Source of the DNA: UBA2336 sp031395485
GTDB lineage: Bacteria; Bacteroidota; Bacteroidia; Cytophagales; Cyclobacteriaceae
Assembly (NCBI GenBank): GCA_031395485.1
Contig: JANNUS010000006.1
Coordinates: 455,109 to 519,108, forward strand
Direction: 5' to 3'
DNA length: 64,000 bases
The translations under genes and the position numbers were made by a program. How positions within the stretch are numbered: position 1 is the first letter of the stretch; every line of letters starts with the position of its first letter. Shown here in pieces: positions 16,865 through 26,407 of this stretch. The notes under the pieces were generated by a model that was not told the DNA's origin, did not search any database, and was given only the letters and a program-made list of their open reading frames with translations.

Positions 16865-17962
16865 ATGATCCAACGAATTGCCGTTACCATTCTTTTTTTA
16901 GTAGCCGTTGCGAGCAAAGCTGAATGCCAGTGGTATTTAAAGAAGGACTTGCAGAGCGAATGGAAAAGCTATGTTCATCAAACGTATGTACCATTTAATA
17001 ATCACGAAAAGTTAGGCAGAACTATTTATTTTTCTGTTGATCCAACGTTGTATAAAGGCGATTATCTGAAGCTAAGTAGCGCGAAGGAGTTTTCAATATT
17101 TCTAAATAGCAAGTTGCTGCTTGATAGGGTAAGTAGGTATACTTTATCAATCGATAGCCTACAGGAAGAGTACCCTAAGAGCAGCCTTTTTTTTGCAATC
17201 CACGGAGGAGAAAATATTACGGGCTTAAACCTTTCAACAAAGATTTATACTAACGTATCGAAAACTTCCTTGTCGGAGATTCTAGCCTATAAAAAGAACG
17301 ACTCGTCTTTTCGTGACTTTGTCGTTACGGTAGTTTTAGGGTTGGCAGTTTTTCTTATTACAATGATTCGATCCAATCCCGGCTTGTCTTCAGATTATTT
17401 TTCTATTACCAAAATGTTTTCTCTGCGTGAAAGCGACAGCGATGTATTCCATTACAGGCTTACCCGCAGTAATATTTTATTTTATGTGTTAGCAAGTATG
17501 ACGCTTGCTTTTTATCTGATTCTAATTGACTGGTTTATGGTTAGCGATCTAGGCACCGGGAAAATCACAGGTTACTTCCCCTGGATGATGTCGTGGTTAA
17601 AAATTAGTCTAACGATACTGATTTGCCTGTTTATAAAAATTGTTCTGGTATACTTGATGGCATCACTTTTTGGATTAAAGGAAATAGCGGGGGTTCATTT
17701 TTTTAATTTTATTAGGTTGGTGTTGGTGTTCATTAGTGTGCTCATTTTATTACTAGGGGCATATTCCCTGCTAGGTGGACATCAAATTGGTGTGGCTATT
17801 TTTTTGCAATCCATTTTGGGTTGGCTTTTAGGTGTCTGGATAATTATTCTTTTCCTGAAACTGAGCAACCGGATACGCTACTCTGTTTTTCATTTATTTT
17901 CGTACATTTGTGCCACCGAAATAATACCCTTTCTGCTAATTGTTAAGGTACTGAACGAGTAG
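16865..17962 (+). CDS. DUF4271-family membrane protein
   Basis: The 365-residue product (ATG 16865) starts with a signal peptide (MIQRIAVTILFLVAVASKAECQ) and a ~130-residue exported part. Then come about five or six membrane helices (VVTVVLGLAVFLITM, ILFYVLASMTLAFYLILIDW, ISLTILICLFIKIVLVYLMA, LVLVFISVLILLLGAYSL and later ones). This matches the DUF4271 family of Bacteroidota, commonly found directly before a uroporphyrinogen-III synthase gene, as here. An in-frame start at 16745 would read 40 extra residues antisense to hemW and hide the signal peptide, so I reject it. The function is unknown; the repeated link to hemD suggests a tie to heme or envelope metabolism. Confidence 0.82.
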   Translation: MIQRIAVTILFLVAVASKAECQWYLKKDLQSEWKSYVHQTYVPFNNHEKLGRTIYFSVDPTLYKGDYLKLSSAKEFSIFLNSKLLLDRVSRYTLSIDSLQEEYPKSSLFFAIHGGENITGLNLSTKIYTNVSKTSLSEILAYKKNDSSFRDFVVTVVLGLAVFLITMIRSNPGLSSDYFSITKMFSLRESDSDVFHYRLTRSNILFYVLASMTLAFYLILIDWFMVSDLGTGKITGYFPWMMSWLKISLTILICLFIKIVLVYLMASLFGLKEIAGVHFFNFIRLVLVFISVLILLLGAYSLLGGHQIGVAIFLQSILGWLLGVWIIILFLKLSNRIRYSVFHLFSYICATEIIPFLLIVKVLNE

Positions 17963-17984
17963 GTTGAATCAGTTACGTGTAGAT

Positions 17985-18761
17985 ATGAGTGAAAAAGTGA
18001 ATGACAGGGTGCGTAAAGTAAAAAGCATTCTAGTTACGCAGGAGCCCCCCACCGATCCCAATTCTCCTTATTTAAAACTTGCCGAAAAGTTTAATTTAAA
18101 AATTGACTTTCGCCCATTTATTGAAGTTCAGGCCGTACCGGTAAAAGAATTTCGTAAGCAGAAGATTGAAATTCTACAACATAGCGCAATCATATTTACG
18201 AGCCGCAATGCTGTAGATCATTTCTTCCATATTTGTTTGGAGCTTAAAATAGAGATGCCTGCGGATATGAAATACTTCTGTATATCAGAGCAAACATCAA
18301 ACTATTTGCAGAAGTATATTGTGATACGGAAGAGAAAAATCTTTACAGGATTAAAGACAACGCAGGATTTATTAGAGATTCTGAAGAAACATAAAAGTGA
18401 AAAGTATCTTTTTCCCTGCTCCGATATCCGAAAAAATGACATTCCGGATTTTTTAAGAGAGAATGGGTTCAACTTCACCGAAGGGATTATCTATCATACT
18501 GTAGCCAGCAACCTGTCTGATTTGGAAGAGGTGTTCTACGATATGCTGGCATTTTTTAGTCCTTCCGGAATTAATTCCCTAATGGTCAACTTCCCAGGCT
18601 TTAAGCAAAATAACACGCGGATAGCAGCGTTTGGTTCTACAACGGCAAGTGCTGTTCGTGATGCAGGACTTGTATTGGATATTGAAGCACCATTGCCAAA
18701 TGCGCCCTCAATGACTGGAGCATTAGAGCTCTATATAAAGAAGGCAAACGGAGTTAAATAA
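17985..18761 (+). CDS. hemD: Uroporphyrinogen-III synthase
   Basis: The ~258-residue protein fits the HemD family, which closes and isomerises hydroxymethylbilane to uroporphyrinogen III in heme synthesis. Recognisable parts are SILVTQEPP at the start, AIIFTSRNAVDHFF in the first half-domain, YLFPCSDIRKNDIPDFLRENG in the second, and FFSPSGINSLM followed by IAAFGSTTASAVRDAGL near the end. HemD sequences diverge greatly, but these blocks and the DUF4271 neighbour make the call good. I use ATG 17985; a TTG at 17964 would add seven residues. It follows the DUF4271 stop by 22 bases, likely one operon. Confidence 0.85.
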   Translation: MSEKVNDRVRKVKSILVTQEPPTDPNSPYLKLAEKFNLKIDFRPFIEVQAVPVKEFRKQKIEILQHSAIIFTSRNAVDHFFHICLELKIEMPADMKYFCISEQTSNYLQKYIVIRKRKIFTGLKTTQDLLEILKKHKSEKYLFPCSDIRKNDIPDFLRENGFNFTEGIIYHTVASNLSDLEEVFYDMLAFFSPSGINSLMVNFPGFKQNNTRIAAFGSTTASAVRDAGLVLDIEAPLPNAPSMTGALELYIKKANGVK

Positions 18762-18873
18762 CTAGTTCACTCTTTGGGGTTTACAAAGCGGTATTATTTA
18801 TGCACTTTAATTATTCAACCGTTGAAAGTGTCGTAAAAAAACGCTTACTTTAAATCCCGCTTTTATGTACTAA

Positions 18874-19833
18874 ATGCAGCGACAAGGTTTTTATATCATT
18901 TTTTGCCTTTTTCTAGCAGGTATTGCCAGTGAGATTCATGCTCAGCAGGATGCTCAGTTTTCGCAGTATATGTTTAACAACATTTATGCGACACCGGCAG
19001 CTGCAGGTATTGATGGCGTTACAAGATTATCCGCACTGCACAGAAGCCAATGGCTAGGGTATGAGTCTACCTTCGGAGGAAGAGGAGCGCCAACATCACA
19101 GCTGCTTACATTCTCTACTCCCATATACAGATTGAAAAGCGGTTTTGGAGCCTATGTATTGCATGATCAACTCGGGCCACAAAACAACTTAGAAATTCAG
19201 GCTATGTATGCTTATCATTTGGGGATTAAGGATAGTAAATTGAGCGTTGCGATAAAAGTAGGAGCCTATTCCCAAACAATAGATGGAGGGGAATACGATC
19301 CAATAGATGATGGGGATAATGTAATCATTGACGGAAAGGAAACTCAGATAAAGCCCGATTTAGGCTTTGGTGTAATGTACCGATCAGAAAAGTATTATGC
19401 CGGTGTTGGCTTTAACCATCTTACAAAGGCAACATTTGATTTTGGGATTAATGAGGCTCGTGGAGCCTTAGAGAATCATATGAACTTTATTGGAGGTTAT
19501 TTTTATGATGTGAATTTCGACCTCCAGATTAATCCAACCATCCTTGTAAAAACGGACTTCAACGAATTTTCCTTCGATCTTGGTGTCATTGCCACGTTGC
19601 GTAATACGATGTGGGGAGGGTTATCGTTTAGACATTCTGAGGCAGCCAATCTACTATTGGGATATAGTTTTTTAAAGGATAAATCATTAAAGCTGGGGTA
19701 TGCTATTGATATTGTTGTAAAAGATCGACAAGCCAAAGAGAATTTTTCACATGAATTGATGCTTACATATGAGTTGCCGGTAAGTTCTGGGGCGGGGAAA
19801 AAAGTAGTACGAACACCTCGTTACAGACATTAA
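18874..19833 (+). CDS. PorP/SprF-family type IX secretion membrane protein
   Basis: The 319-residue protein has a signal peptide ending EIHAQ, then the family opening QDAQFSQYMFNNIYATPAAAG and RSQWLGYES. Strand-rich sequence with LLTFSTPIY, KSGFGAYVLHDQLGP and a KLGYAID strand near the end completes an outer-membrane barrel. PorP/SprF proteins help secretion or surface attachment of type IX cargo, with one member usually encoded directly before gldK (porP in Porphyromonas). The position 130 bases before gldK fits this. SprF paralogues also accompany adhesin genes, so the exact orthology rests on context. Confidence 0.9.
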   Translation: MQRQGFYIIFCLFLAGIASEIHAQQDAQFSQYMFNNIYATPAAAGIDGVTRLSALHRSQWLGYESTFGGRGAPTSQLLTFSTPIYRLKSGFGAYVLHDQLGPQNNLEIQAMYAYHLGIKDSKLSVAIKVGAYSQTIDGGEYDPIDDGDNVIIDGKETQIKPDLGFGVMYRSEKYYAGVGFNHLTKATFDFGINEARGALENHMNFIGGYFYDVNFDLQINPTILVKTDFNEFSFDLGVIATLRNTMWGGLSFRHSEAANLLLGYSFLKDKSLKLGYAIDIVVKDRQAKENFSHELMLTYELPVSSGAGKKVVRTPRYRH

Positions 19834-19963
19834 CCGATAAATAATTTTGGTTTTTTTAAGATTTTGTGGAATTTGGTAAATAGTTTTCGAATAAATTAAG
19901 AATAGAAAGCTATTTTCGAAGCTAATTTGAATTAGGTTGACAGCTCAAACTGAAATATAGAAT

Positions 19964-21052
19964 ATGGACAAATCGGTTTCTTCAAAATTTCTCCTCGTCA
20001 TCATGGGCATTGTTGCCAGTGCATGTGGGTTACTAGGACTAGGTGGTGGTGGCAAGGGCGGTGATGCAGGTGAGGTAGTGGGTGTGCCTGGAAGAGAAGG
20101 TTGGGTATTAACAGTTCCCTACGGAATGGTACCTATTCCCGCTGGAACATTTCACATGGGGCAAGCCGATGAAGATCCTGCATCAACTCAGATTAACTAC
20201 AATAAGCAGGTGACGATTGGTTCTTTCTTCATGGATGACACAGAAATCACCAACAATGAGTACCGTCAGTTCACCAATTTTTATTTGGTTGACAATGGAA
20301 GTATTGAAGGTTTAGAAACAATTGATGCAGAAACCTTTCGCCAAAAGTATTATCCGGACACTACTTCATGGGTAAAAGATTTTGCTCACCATATGGGTGA
20401 CCCTGTTCAGGATTACTACTACTGGCATCCAGGGTATGACGACTATCCGGTTGTAGGTGTTAACTGGGATGCCGCTTCCTATTTTGCTCAGTGGAGAAGT
20501 GCTTACTTAAATGATTACAGAAAAAGCATTGGTGATTTCCCGATGCCTAACTTCAGACTCCCATCAGAAGCAGAGTGGGAATATTCTGCCAGAGGTGGAC
20601 GTGACTTGGCGAAATACCCTTGGGGGAATCCGTACATTCGTAATGCTAAAGGGTGTATGTTGGCAAACTTCAAGCCCGGACGCGGTAATTTTTACGATGA
20701 TGGCTTTGCTTACTCATCACCAGTTCAATCATATTTTCCCAACGATTATGGACTATATGATATGGCTGGAAATGTTTCTGAGTGGTGTTTGGATGACTTT
20801 AATCCAGCCTCCGTTCCAACAGTATGGGATTTGAATCCTCAGTATATAGACCCACGCACCAATCCAGAAAGTTCAAAATACAACGAAAGAATTGTTCCTA
20901 AGAAAGTTATCCGTGGTGGTTCCTGGAAGGATGTAGCCTACTATCTTGAAACAGGAACGAGAACCTACGAGTACAGAGATTCAACAAGAGCTTACATTGG
21001 GTTTCGCTGTGCGATGACTCACCTTGGCCGCTCTTCTGGAAGGGAATTTTAA
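19964..21052 (+). CDS. gldK: Gliding motility / type IX secretion lipoprotein GldK
   Basis: The 362-residue lipoprotein has a signal peptide with lipobox ending ASAC (Cys21), a glycine-rich tether, and a formylglycine-generating-enzyme-like (SUMF) fold from about residue 55: VPIPAGTFHMGQ, DDTEITNNEYRQF, YPVVGVNWDAASYFAQW, NFRLPSEAEWEYSARGG, YDMAGNVSEW and VIRGGSWKD. In GldK/PorK the fold serves structure, not enzymology: with GldN it forms a ring under the outer membrane around the secretion channel. A candidate TAATTTTG box lies at 19842. The gene opens a four-gene run gldK-gldL-gldM-gldN with short gaps. Confidence 0.95.
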   Translation: MDKSVSSKFLLVIMGIVASACGLLGLGGGGKGGDAGEVVGVPGREGWVLTVPYGMVPIPAGTFHMGQADEDPASTQINYNKQVTIGSFFMDDTEITNNEYRQFTNFYLVDNGSIEGLETIDAETFRQKYYPDTTSWVKDFAHHMGDPVQDYYYWHPGYDDYPVVGVNWDAASYFAQWRSAYLNDYRKSIGDFPMPNFRLPSEAEWEYSARGGRDLAKYPWGNPYIRNAKGCMLANFKPGRGNFYDDGFAYSSPVQSYFPNDYGLYDMAGNVSEWCLDDFNPASVPTVWDLNPQYIDPRTNPESSKYNERIVPKKVIRGGSWKDVAYYLETGTRTYEYRDSTRAYIGFRCAMTHLGRSSGREF

Positions 21053-21115
21053 TAATTAAAAACTCTACCTATATTTAAATATTAACGGGATTAAAAAACT
21101 TAAACCAATACTAAA

Positions 21116-21934
21116 ATGAGCAAGAAAAAAGGCGGATTTACTGAACTCATGTACAAAACCATAATGCCAAAAGTATATGGTATAGGAGCAGCAGTTGTAA
21201 TCATTGGTGCTTTATTTAAAATACTTCACTTTACAGGAGCTGATGAAATGCTAATGATTGGGCTTTCTGTGGAGGCGGGTATATTCTTTCTAAGCGCCTT
21301 CGAGCCACACGCAAAAGAAACAGATTGGACTAAAGTATATCCCGAGCTTGCTGAGGATTTTGAAGGCCAGGTAACAGCTCCAACTGTTCGCAAAGCTGGG
21401 GCATCCGACTCTCCGCTTTTGAAGGTTGATGAAATGCTAAAGACCGCTAAGGTTGATCAGAACCTGTTGGATAATTTAGGAAAAGGATTAAATAATCTTG
21501 CGACTTCTGCCTCGCAGATGACAAACCTTTCGAATGCAGCCGTTGCAACGAACGAGTATGCAAATAATGTTAAGACAGCATCAAAGGCTCTTGGGGATAT
21601 GAATGTATCGTACAAGACCGCCATTGAAGCGGTAGGCTCAATGGCTAATGCTTCGAAGGATGCAGGTGAATATCATTCGCAAGTACAAAAAGTAACTAAA
21701 AATCTTGCAGCACTTAACTCTGTTTATGAAATGGAATTGAAAGATGCTGACAGCCATGTTAAAAACATGAACAAGTTTTATGAGAGTCTTACAGGCGCTA
21801 TGCAGGGACTTACTAAAGTAGGTGACAACACCTCAAAGTTTACTTCTGAACTTGGTAAACTTTCAGATAACCTTGCCGCATTGAATAATGTGTACGGTAG
21901 CATGCTTACAGCCATGAGAGGCTCAAGCAAATAA
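21116..21934 (+). CDS. gldL: Type IX secretion motor protein GldL
   Basis: The 272-residue inner-membrane protein has two membrane helices near the N-terminus (VYGIGAAVVIIGALFKILHF and MLMIGLSVEAGIFFLSAF), then a long cytoplasmic part rich in Ala, Asn, Ser and Lys with heptad-like helices. Glu in GLSVEAGIFF stands where the conserved membrane carboxylate of GldL lies, the residue implicated in proton-driven motor function. GldL pairs with GldM as the rotary motor that powers secretion and gliding. It follows gldK by 63 bases and precedes gldM by 37 bases. Confidence 0.95.
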   Translation: MSKKKGGFTELMYKTIMPKVYGIGAAVVIIGALFKILHFTGADEMLMIGLSVEAGIFFLSAFEPHAKETDWTKVYPELAEDFEGQVTAPTVRKAGASDSPLLKVDEMLKTAKVDQNLLDNLGKGLNNLATSASQMTNLSNAAVATNEYANNVKTASKALGDMNVSYKTAIEAVGSMANASKDAGEYHSQVQKVTKNLAALNSVYEMELKDADSHVKNMNKFYESLTGAMQGLTKVGDNTSKFTSELGKLSDNLAALNNVYGSMLTAMRGSSK

Positions 21935-21971
21935 TTTTTTAATTAGAAGACTAACTTAAATCGAATAGATT

Positions 21972-23567
<1,596 letters not shown>

Positions 23568-23582
23568 GTAGAATTTAGAGAT

Positions 23583-24488
23583 ATGAGCATACTGAGGAGA
23601 GTTGTCATTTTTGTGTTGGCTTTGTGCCCGTTGGCTGTTATGGCGCAACCGGAAGAAGTTCAATACAACCCTAACTCGCTAAACCCAATACCGCGGTACG
23701 AGCATTTGTATAGGCTACGGGTATGGAGAATTATAGACTTACGGGAAAAGCAAAATAAAGGCTTTTTTGCACGTAACGGTGAAATTAGTAAGCTTATAAT
23801 TGATGCCGCAAAGAGTGGGGAATTACCTGAAATTTATCGGTCAGACTCGCTTAAACAAAAATATACAAAGGATGAATTTCTTGCCCTGCTTGTAGCACAG
23901 CAAGGTCAAAGTTTTGCCGCATGGGATCCTGCTAATGCTTATTATTTGAATGATGTGGTTTCCTTTAATGGAAAGAATTATGAGTCACAGTTTGATAATA
24001 ATACAGGAATAAATCCTTCAACAGCACAAGCTACAGAGTGGACTGTATCTACTCAGGGAAAGGTTTTAGAAATTTTACCAGCTGAAGTATATAGAATACA
24101 AATGGCTGAGGATGTAATTTTTGATAAAAGAAGGTCGCGTTTGTATTATGATATTCAATGTCTCGAATTGTTGGCATTTGATAACAATACAGGAACATTT
24201 AAATCAATCGGGTGGTTTAAATACAAGGATCTTGAGAAATTATTCCGTAATAAAATAGATAAGGCAATTTGGTTTAACCGCCAAAATACGGCCGAGAATA
24301 AAAATTATGCAGATGCCTTTTTACTCAGATTATTTAAGGGAACGATTTATAAAATTGAAAACCCGGATGATAGCACCATTGAAGATATTTACCGTGCTAA
24401 CGGACGGCCTTACTATGAGTCGGTATGGGCACGTGAGTGGGCAGAGATGATGCTCATGGAAAAGGAGCATAACCTGTGGGAATTTTAA
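23583..24488 (+). CDS. gldN: Type IX secretion ring protein GldN with a CBM-like insertion
   Basis: The 301-residue protein has a signal peptide ending AVMAQ and the GldN/PorN pattern: RVWRIIDLREKQN, KSGELPEIYRSDSL, later EVYRIQMAEDVIFDKRRSRLYY, then FNRQNTAENKNYADAFLL. GldN joins GldK in the periplasmic ring and meets GldM. Between these conserved parts, residues ~112-157 (bases ~23916-24053) hold a piece not expected in the family: a Trp, AYYLNDVVSFNGKNYES, DNNTGINPST and EWTV. This closely follows the spacing of carbohydrate-binding module 5/12-like domains, which often bind chitin or other glycans. The other GldN parts are intact on both sides. A terminator follows, closing the gldKLMN unit. 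Confidence 0.94.
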   Translation: MSILRRVVIFVLALCPLAVMAQPEEVQYNPNSLNPIPRYEHLYRLRVWRIIDLREKQNKGFFARNGEISKLIIDAAKSGELPEIYRSDSLKQKYTKDEFLALLVAQQGQSFAAWDPANAYYLNDVVSFNGKNYESQFDNNTGINPSTAQATEWTVSTQGKVLEILPAEVYRIQMAEDVIFDKRRSRLYYDIQCLELLAFDNNTGTFKSIGWFKYKDLEKLFRNKIDKAIWFNRQNTAENKNYADAFLLRLFKGTIYKIENPDDSTIEDIYRANGRPYYESVWAREWAEMMLMEKEHNLWEF

Positions 24489-24514
24489 ATTTAAGAATAT
24501 TGATTTTAAGGAGG

Positions 24515-24540
24515 CCTCGTATTTTACGAGGCTTTTTTAT
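24515..24540 (+). terminator. Terminator of the gldKLMN unit
   Basis: GCCTCGTA, a short loop and TACGAGGC are followed by six T residues, 27 bases after the gldN stop. The 70 bases beyond, to the uvrC stop, include CATTTCGTAG, perhaps a scrap of repeat family A. Confidence 0.9.
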
Positions 24541-24613
24541 TTACGCTGTTCGTTAGCTATCATTTCGTAGTGCAGTGAAAAAATCCACTATCGTGTAAGG
24601 TAATAGGAGTTTT

Positions 24614-26395
24614 TCAACTAGCTGCTTTGATAAGCAGAGCCTTTTTGGCCCCCACTATATTTCCAATTTCTTCAAACGAAGCTGCTTTTATTTTTTTAAC
24701 AGATTTAAAATGACTTAATAGTTTTTCAATACTTTGTTTACCAATTCCTTTTAGTTCGTCCATCTCTGTTTTAATAAAGGCCTTGCTCCGCTTATCTCTG
24801 TGAAATGTTATTGCAAAGCGATGCGCTTCATCGCGAATAAACTGAAGTAGTTGTAAGCCCTGTGATTTCTTATTGATGAGCAATGGAATTGAGTCTTCAG
24901 GGTAATAAATTTCTTCAAGTTTTTTTGCAATTCCCGCAATCGGTATCCTACCGTAGAGACCCATTTCTTTAAGAGCCTCGCATGCACTGCTAAGCTGTCC
25001 TTTGCCACCGTCAATTAAAATCAGATCGGGGAGCAGGTGACTTTCTTGTAAGAGTCTGTAATACCTTCTAGAGACAATCTCTTTCATGGAAGCAAAATCG
25101 TCTGGGCCACTAACGGTTTTAATATTAAAATGTCTGTACCCTTTTTTGTCGGGTTTACCATCGACAAATCGAACCATGGACGCCACCGGTGTTGTTCCTT
25201 GAAAATTGGAGTTGTCGAAACACTCAATAACACGCGGAAGCGAAATCAGCTGAAGATCTTTTTGAAGCGTGAGAAGCACATCTAGTTTCTTAGTTTGCTT
25301 TTCCACACGAGAAAGCTCCCGCTCCCGTTGTAGCTCTAATGTATTTTTCAGCGACAGTTGAACAAGCTTTCGCTTGTCGCCAATTTTTGGAACATGATTC
25401 TCTATTTCAGATGGGAGAAGAGAGATTTCTATATTGCTTAGAACTTCAGTGTTTGTGCTTTGAGATTGCGCGCGTAATTCTAATAGTGAAAAACTTATTA
25501 GGTCATCATCAGTTTCCTCCAGTTTCTTTTTAACTTCCAAGGATTTAGAAAAAATTACACTACCCTCTTTTAGAATTAAATAATTTACAAAAGCATATTC
25601 CTCTTTGCTCGTTAGGGTAATTACATCAATGTCGGTCAACGAACGATTTACAACTATTGATTTTGATGTAAAGCCATCAAGAACTGCAATTTTTTCTTTA
25701 ATTTCTTGAGCCTTTTCGAACATCATGTTCGATGCGGCTTTTTCCATCTCATCTGAAAAATGCTTTTCAACAATGCTAATTTGCCCCTTTAGAATTGTAC
25801 GTATCTGGGCTATATCGCTAAGATACTCTGTTTCTTGTTGCAACCCCTCACAGGGGCCTTTGCAATTTCCGATGTGATATTCTAAGCATACTTTGAATTT
25901 CTTTTGATCAACACTCGGCTCGCTTAGCAGAAGGTTGCACGTGCGTATGGTATAGAGCTTTCGAATCAACTCTAAAATATTTTTCATAGCAAATACACCA
26001 ACGTATGGACCAAAGTATTCACCTTGCGTAGCAATATATTTTCGAGTAGAAATAACCCTTGGGAAACGCTCATTTAAAATGCACAGGTATGGAAAGGTTT
26101 TACCGTCTTTAAGTAGAATATTATACTTTGGTTGATTCTTTTTGATCAGTGTGTTTTCAAGCAGAAGCGCATCAAATTCAGTTCCTGAAATGATGTATTC
26201 AATTTTTTTAATTTCAGAAACAAGCCGGAGTGTCTTTCGATTTACACCCGTACTTTTACTGAAGTAGCTACTAACACGCTTTTTTAAGTTTTTAGCTTTG
26301 CCAACATAGATAAGCGTTTGCTCTCCATTGTAGAATTGATAAACCCCGGGGAGATCGGGGAGGTGTTGAGCAAACTGTTTTAACCGTTCCTTCAT
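24614..26395 (-). CDS. uvrC: Excinuclease ABC subunit C
   Basis: The 593-residue nuclease makes both incisions around damage in nucleotide excision repair. The GIY-YIG domain is at the N-terminus (LPGVYQFYNGE, LIYVGKAKNLKKRVSSYF). Next come the Cys-containing CLEYHIGNCKGPC block, a UvrB-contacting UVR segment (MEKAASNMMFEKAQEIKEKI) and the RNase H-like nuclease half (ECFDNSNFQGTTPVAS, LILIDGGKGQLSSA). A helix-hairpin-helix end (LKGIGKQSIEKLLSHF) completes it. It is the third gene of a minus-strand run with a SprE/PorW-like gene and a penicillin-binding protein, 12 bases behind the latter. Confidence 0.97.
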   Translation of the reverse strand: MKERLKQFAQHLPDLPGVYQFYNGEQTLIYVGKAKNLKKRVSSYFSKSTGVNRKTLRLVSEIKKIEYIISGTEFDALLLENTLIKKNQPKYNILLKDGKTFPYLCILNERFPRVISTRKYIATQGEYFGPYVGVFAMKNILELIRKLYTIRTCNLLLSEPSVDQKKFKVCLEYHIGNCKGPCEGLQQETEYLSDIAQIRTILKGQISIVEKHFSDEMEKAASNMMFEKAQEIKEKIAVLDGFTSKSIVVNRSLTDIDVITLTSKEEYAFVNYLILKEGSVIFSKSLEVKKKLEETDDDLISFSLLELRAQSQSTNTEVLSNIEISLLPSEIENHVPKIGDKRKLVQLSLKNTLELQRERELSRVEKQTKKLDVLLTLQKDLQLISLPRVIECFDNSNFQGTTPVASMVRFVDGKPDKKGYRHFNIKTVSGPDDFASMKEIVSRRYYRLLQESHLLPDLILIDGGKGQLSSACEALKEMGLYGRIPIAGIAKKLEEIYYPEDSIPLLINKKSQGLQLLQFIRDEAHRFAITFHRDKRSKAFIKTEMDELKGIGKQSIEKLLSHFKSVKKIKAASFEEIGNIVGAKKALLIKAAS

Positions 26396-26407
26396 TTTGC
26401 TGGAATG

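Noticed and set aside
19964..21052. GldK as a sulfatase-modifying enzyme
   Set aside because: The SUMF fold is present, but the lipobox, the gldKLMN context and no sulfatase nearby make the structural GldK role far more likely.
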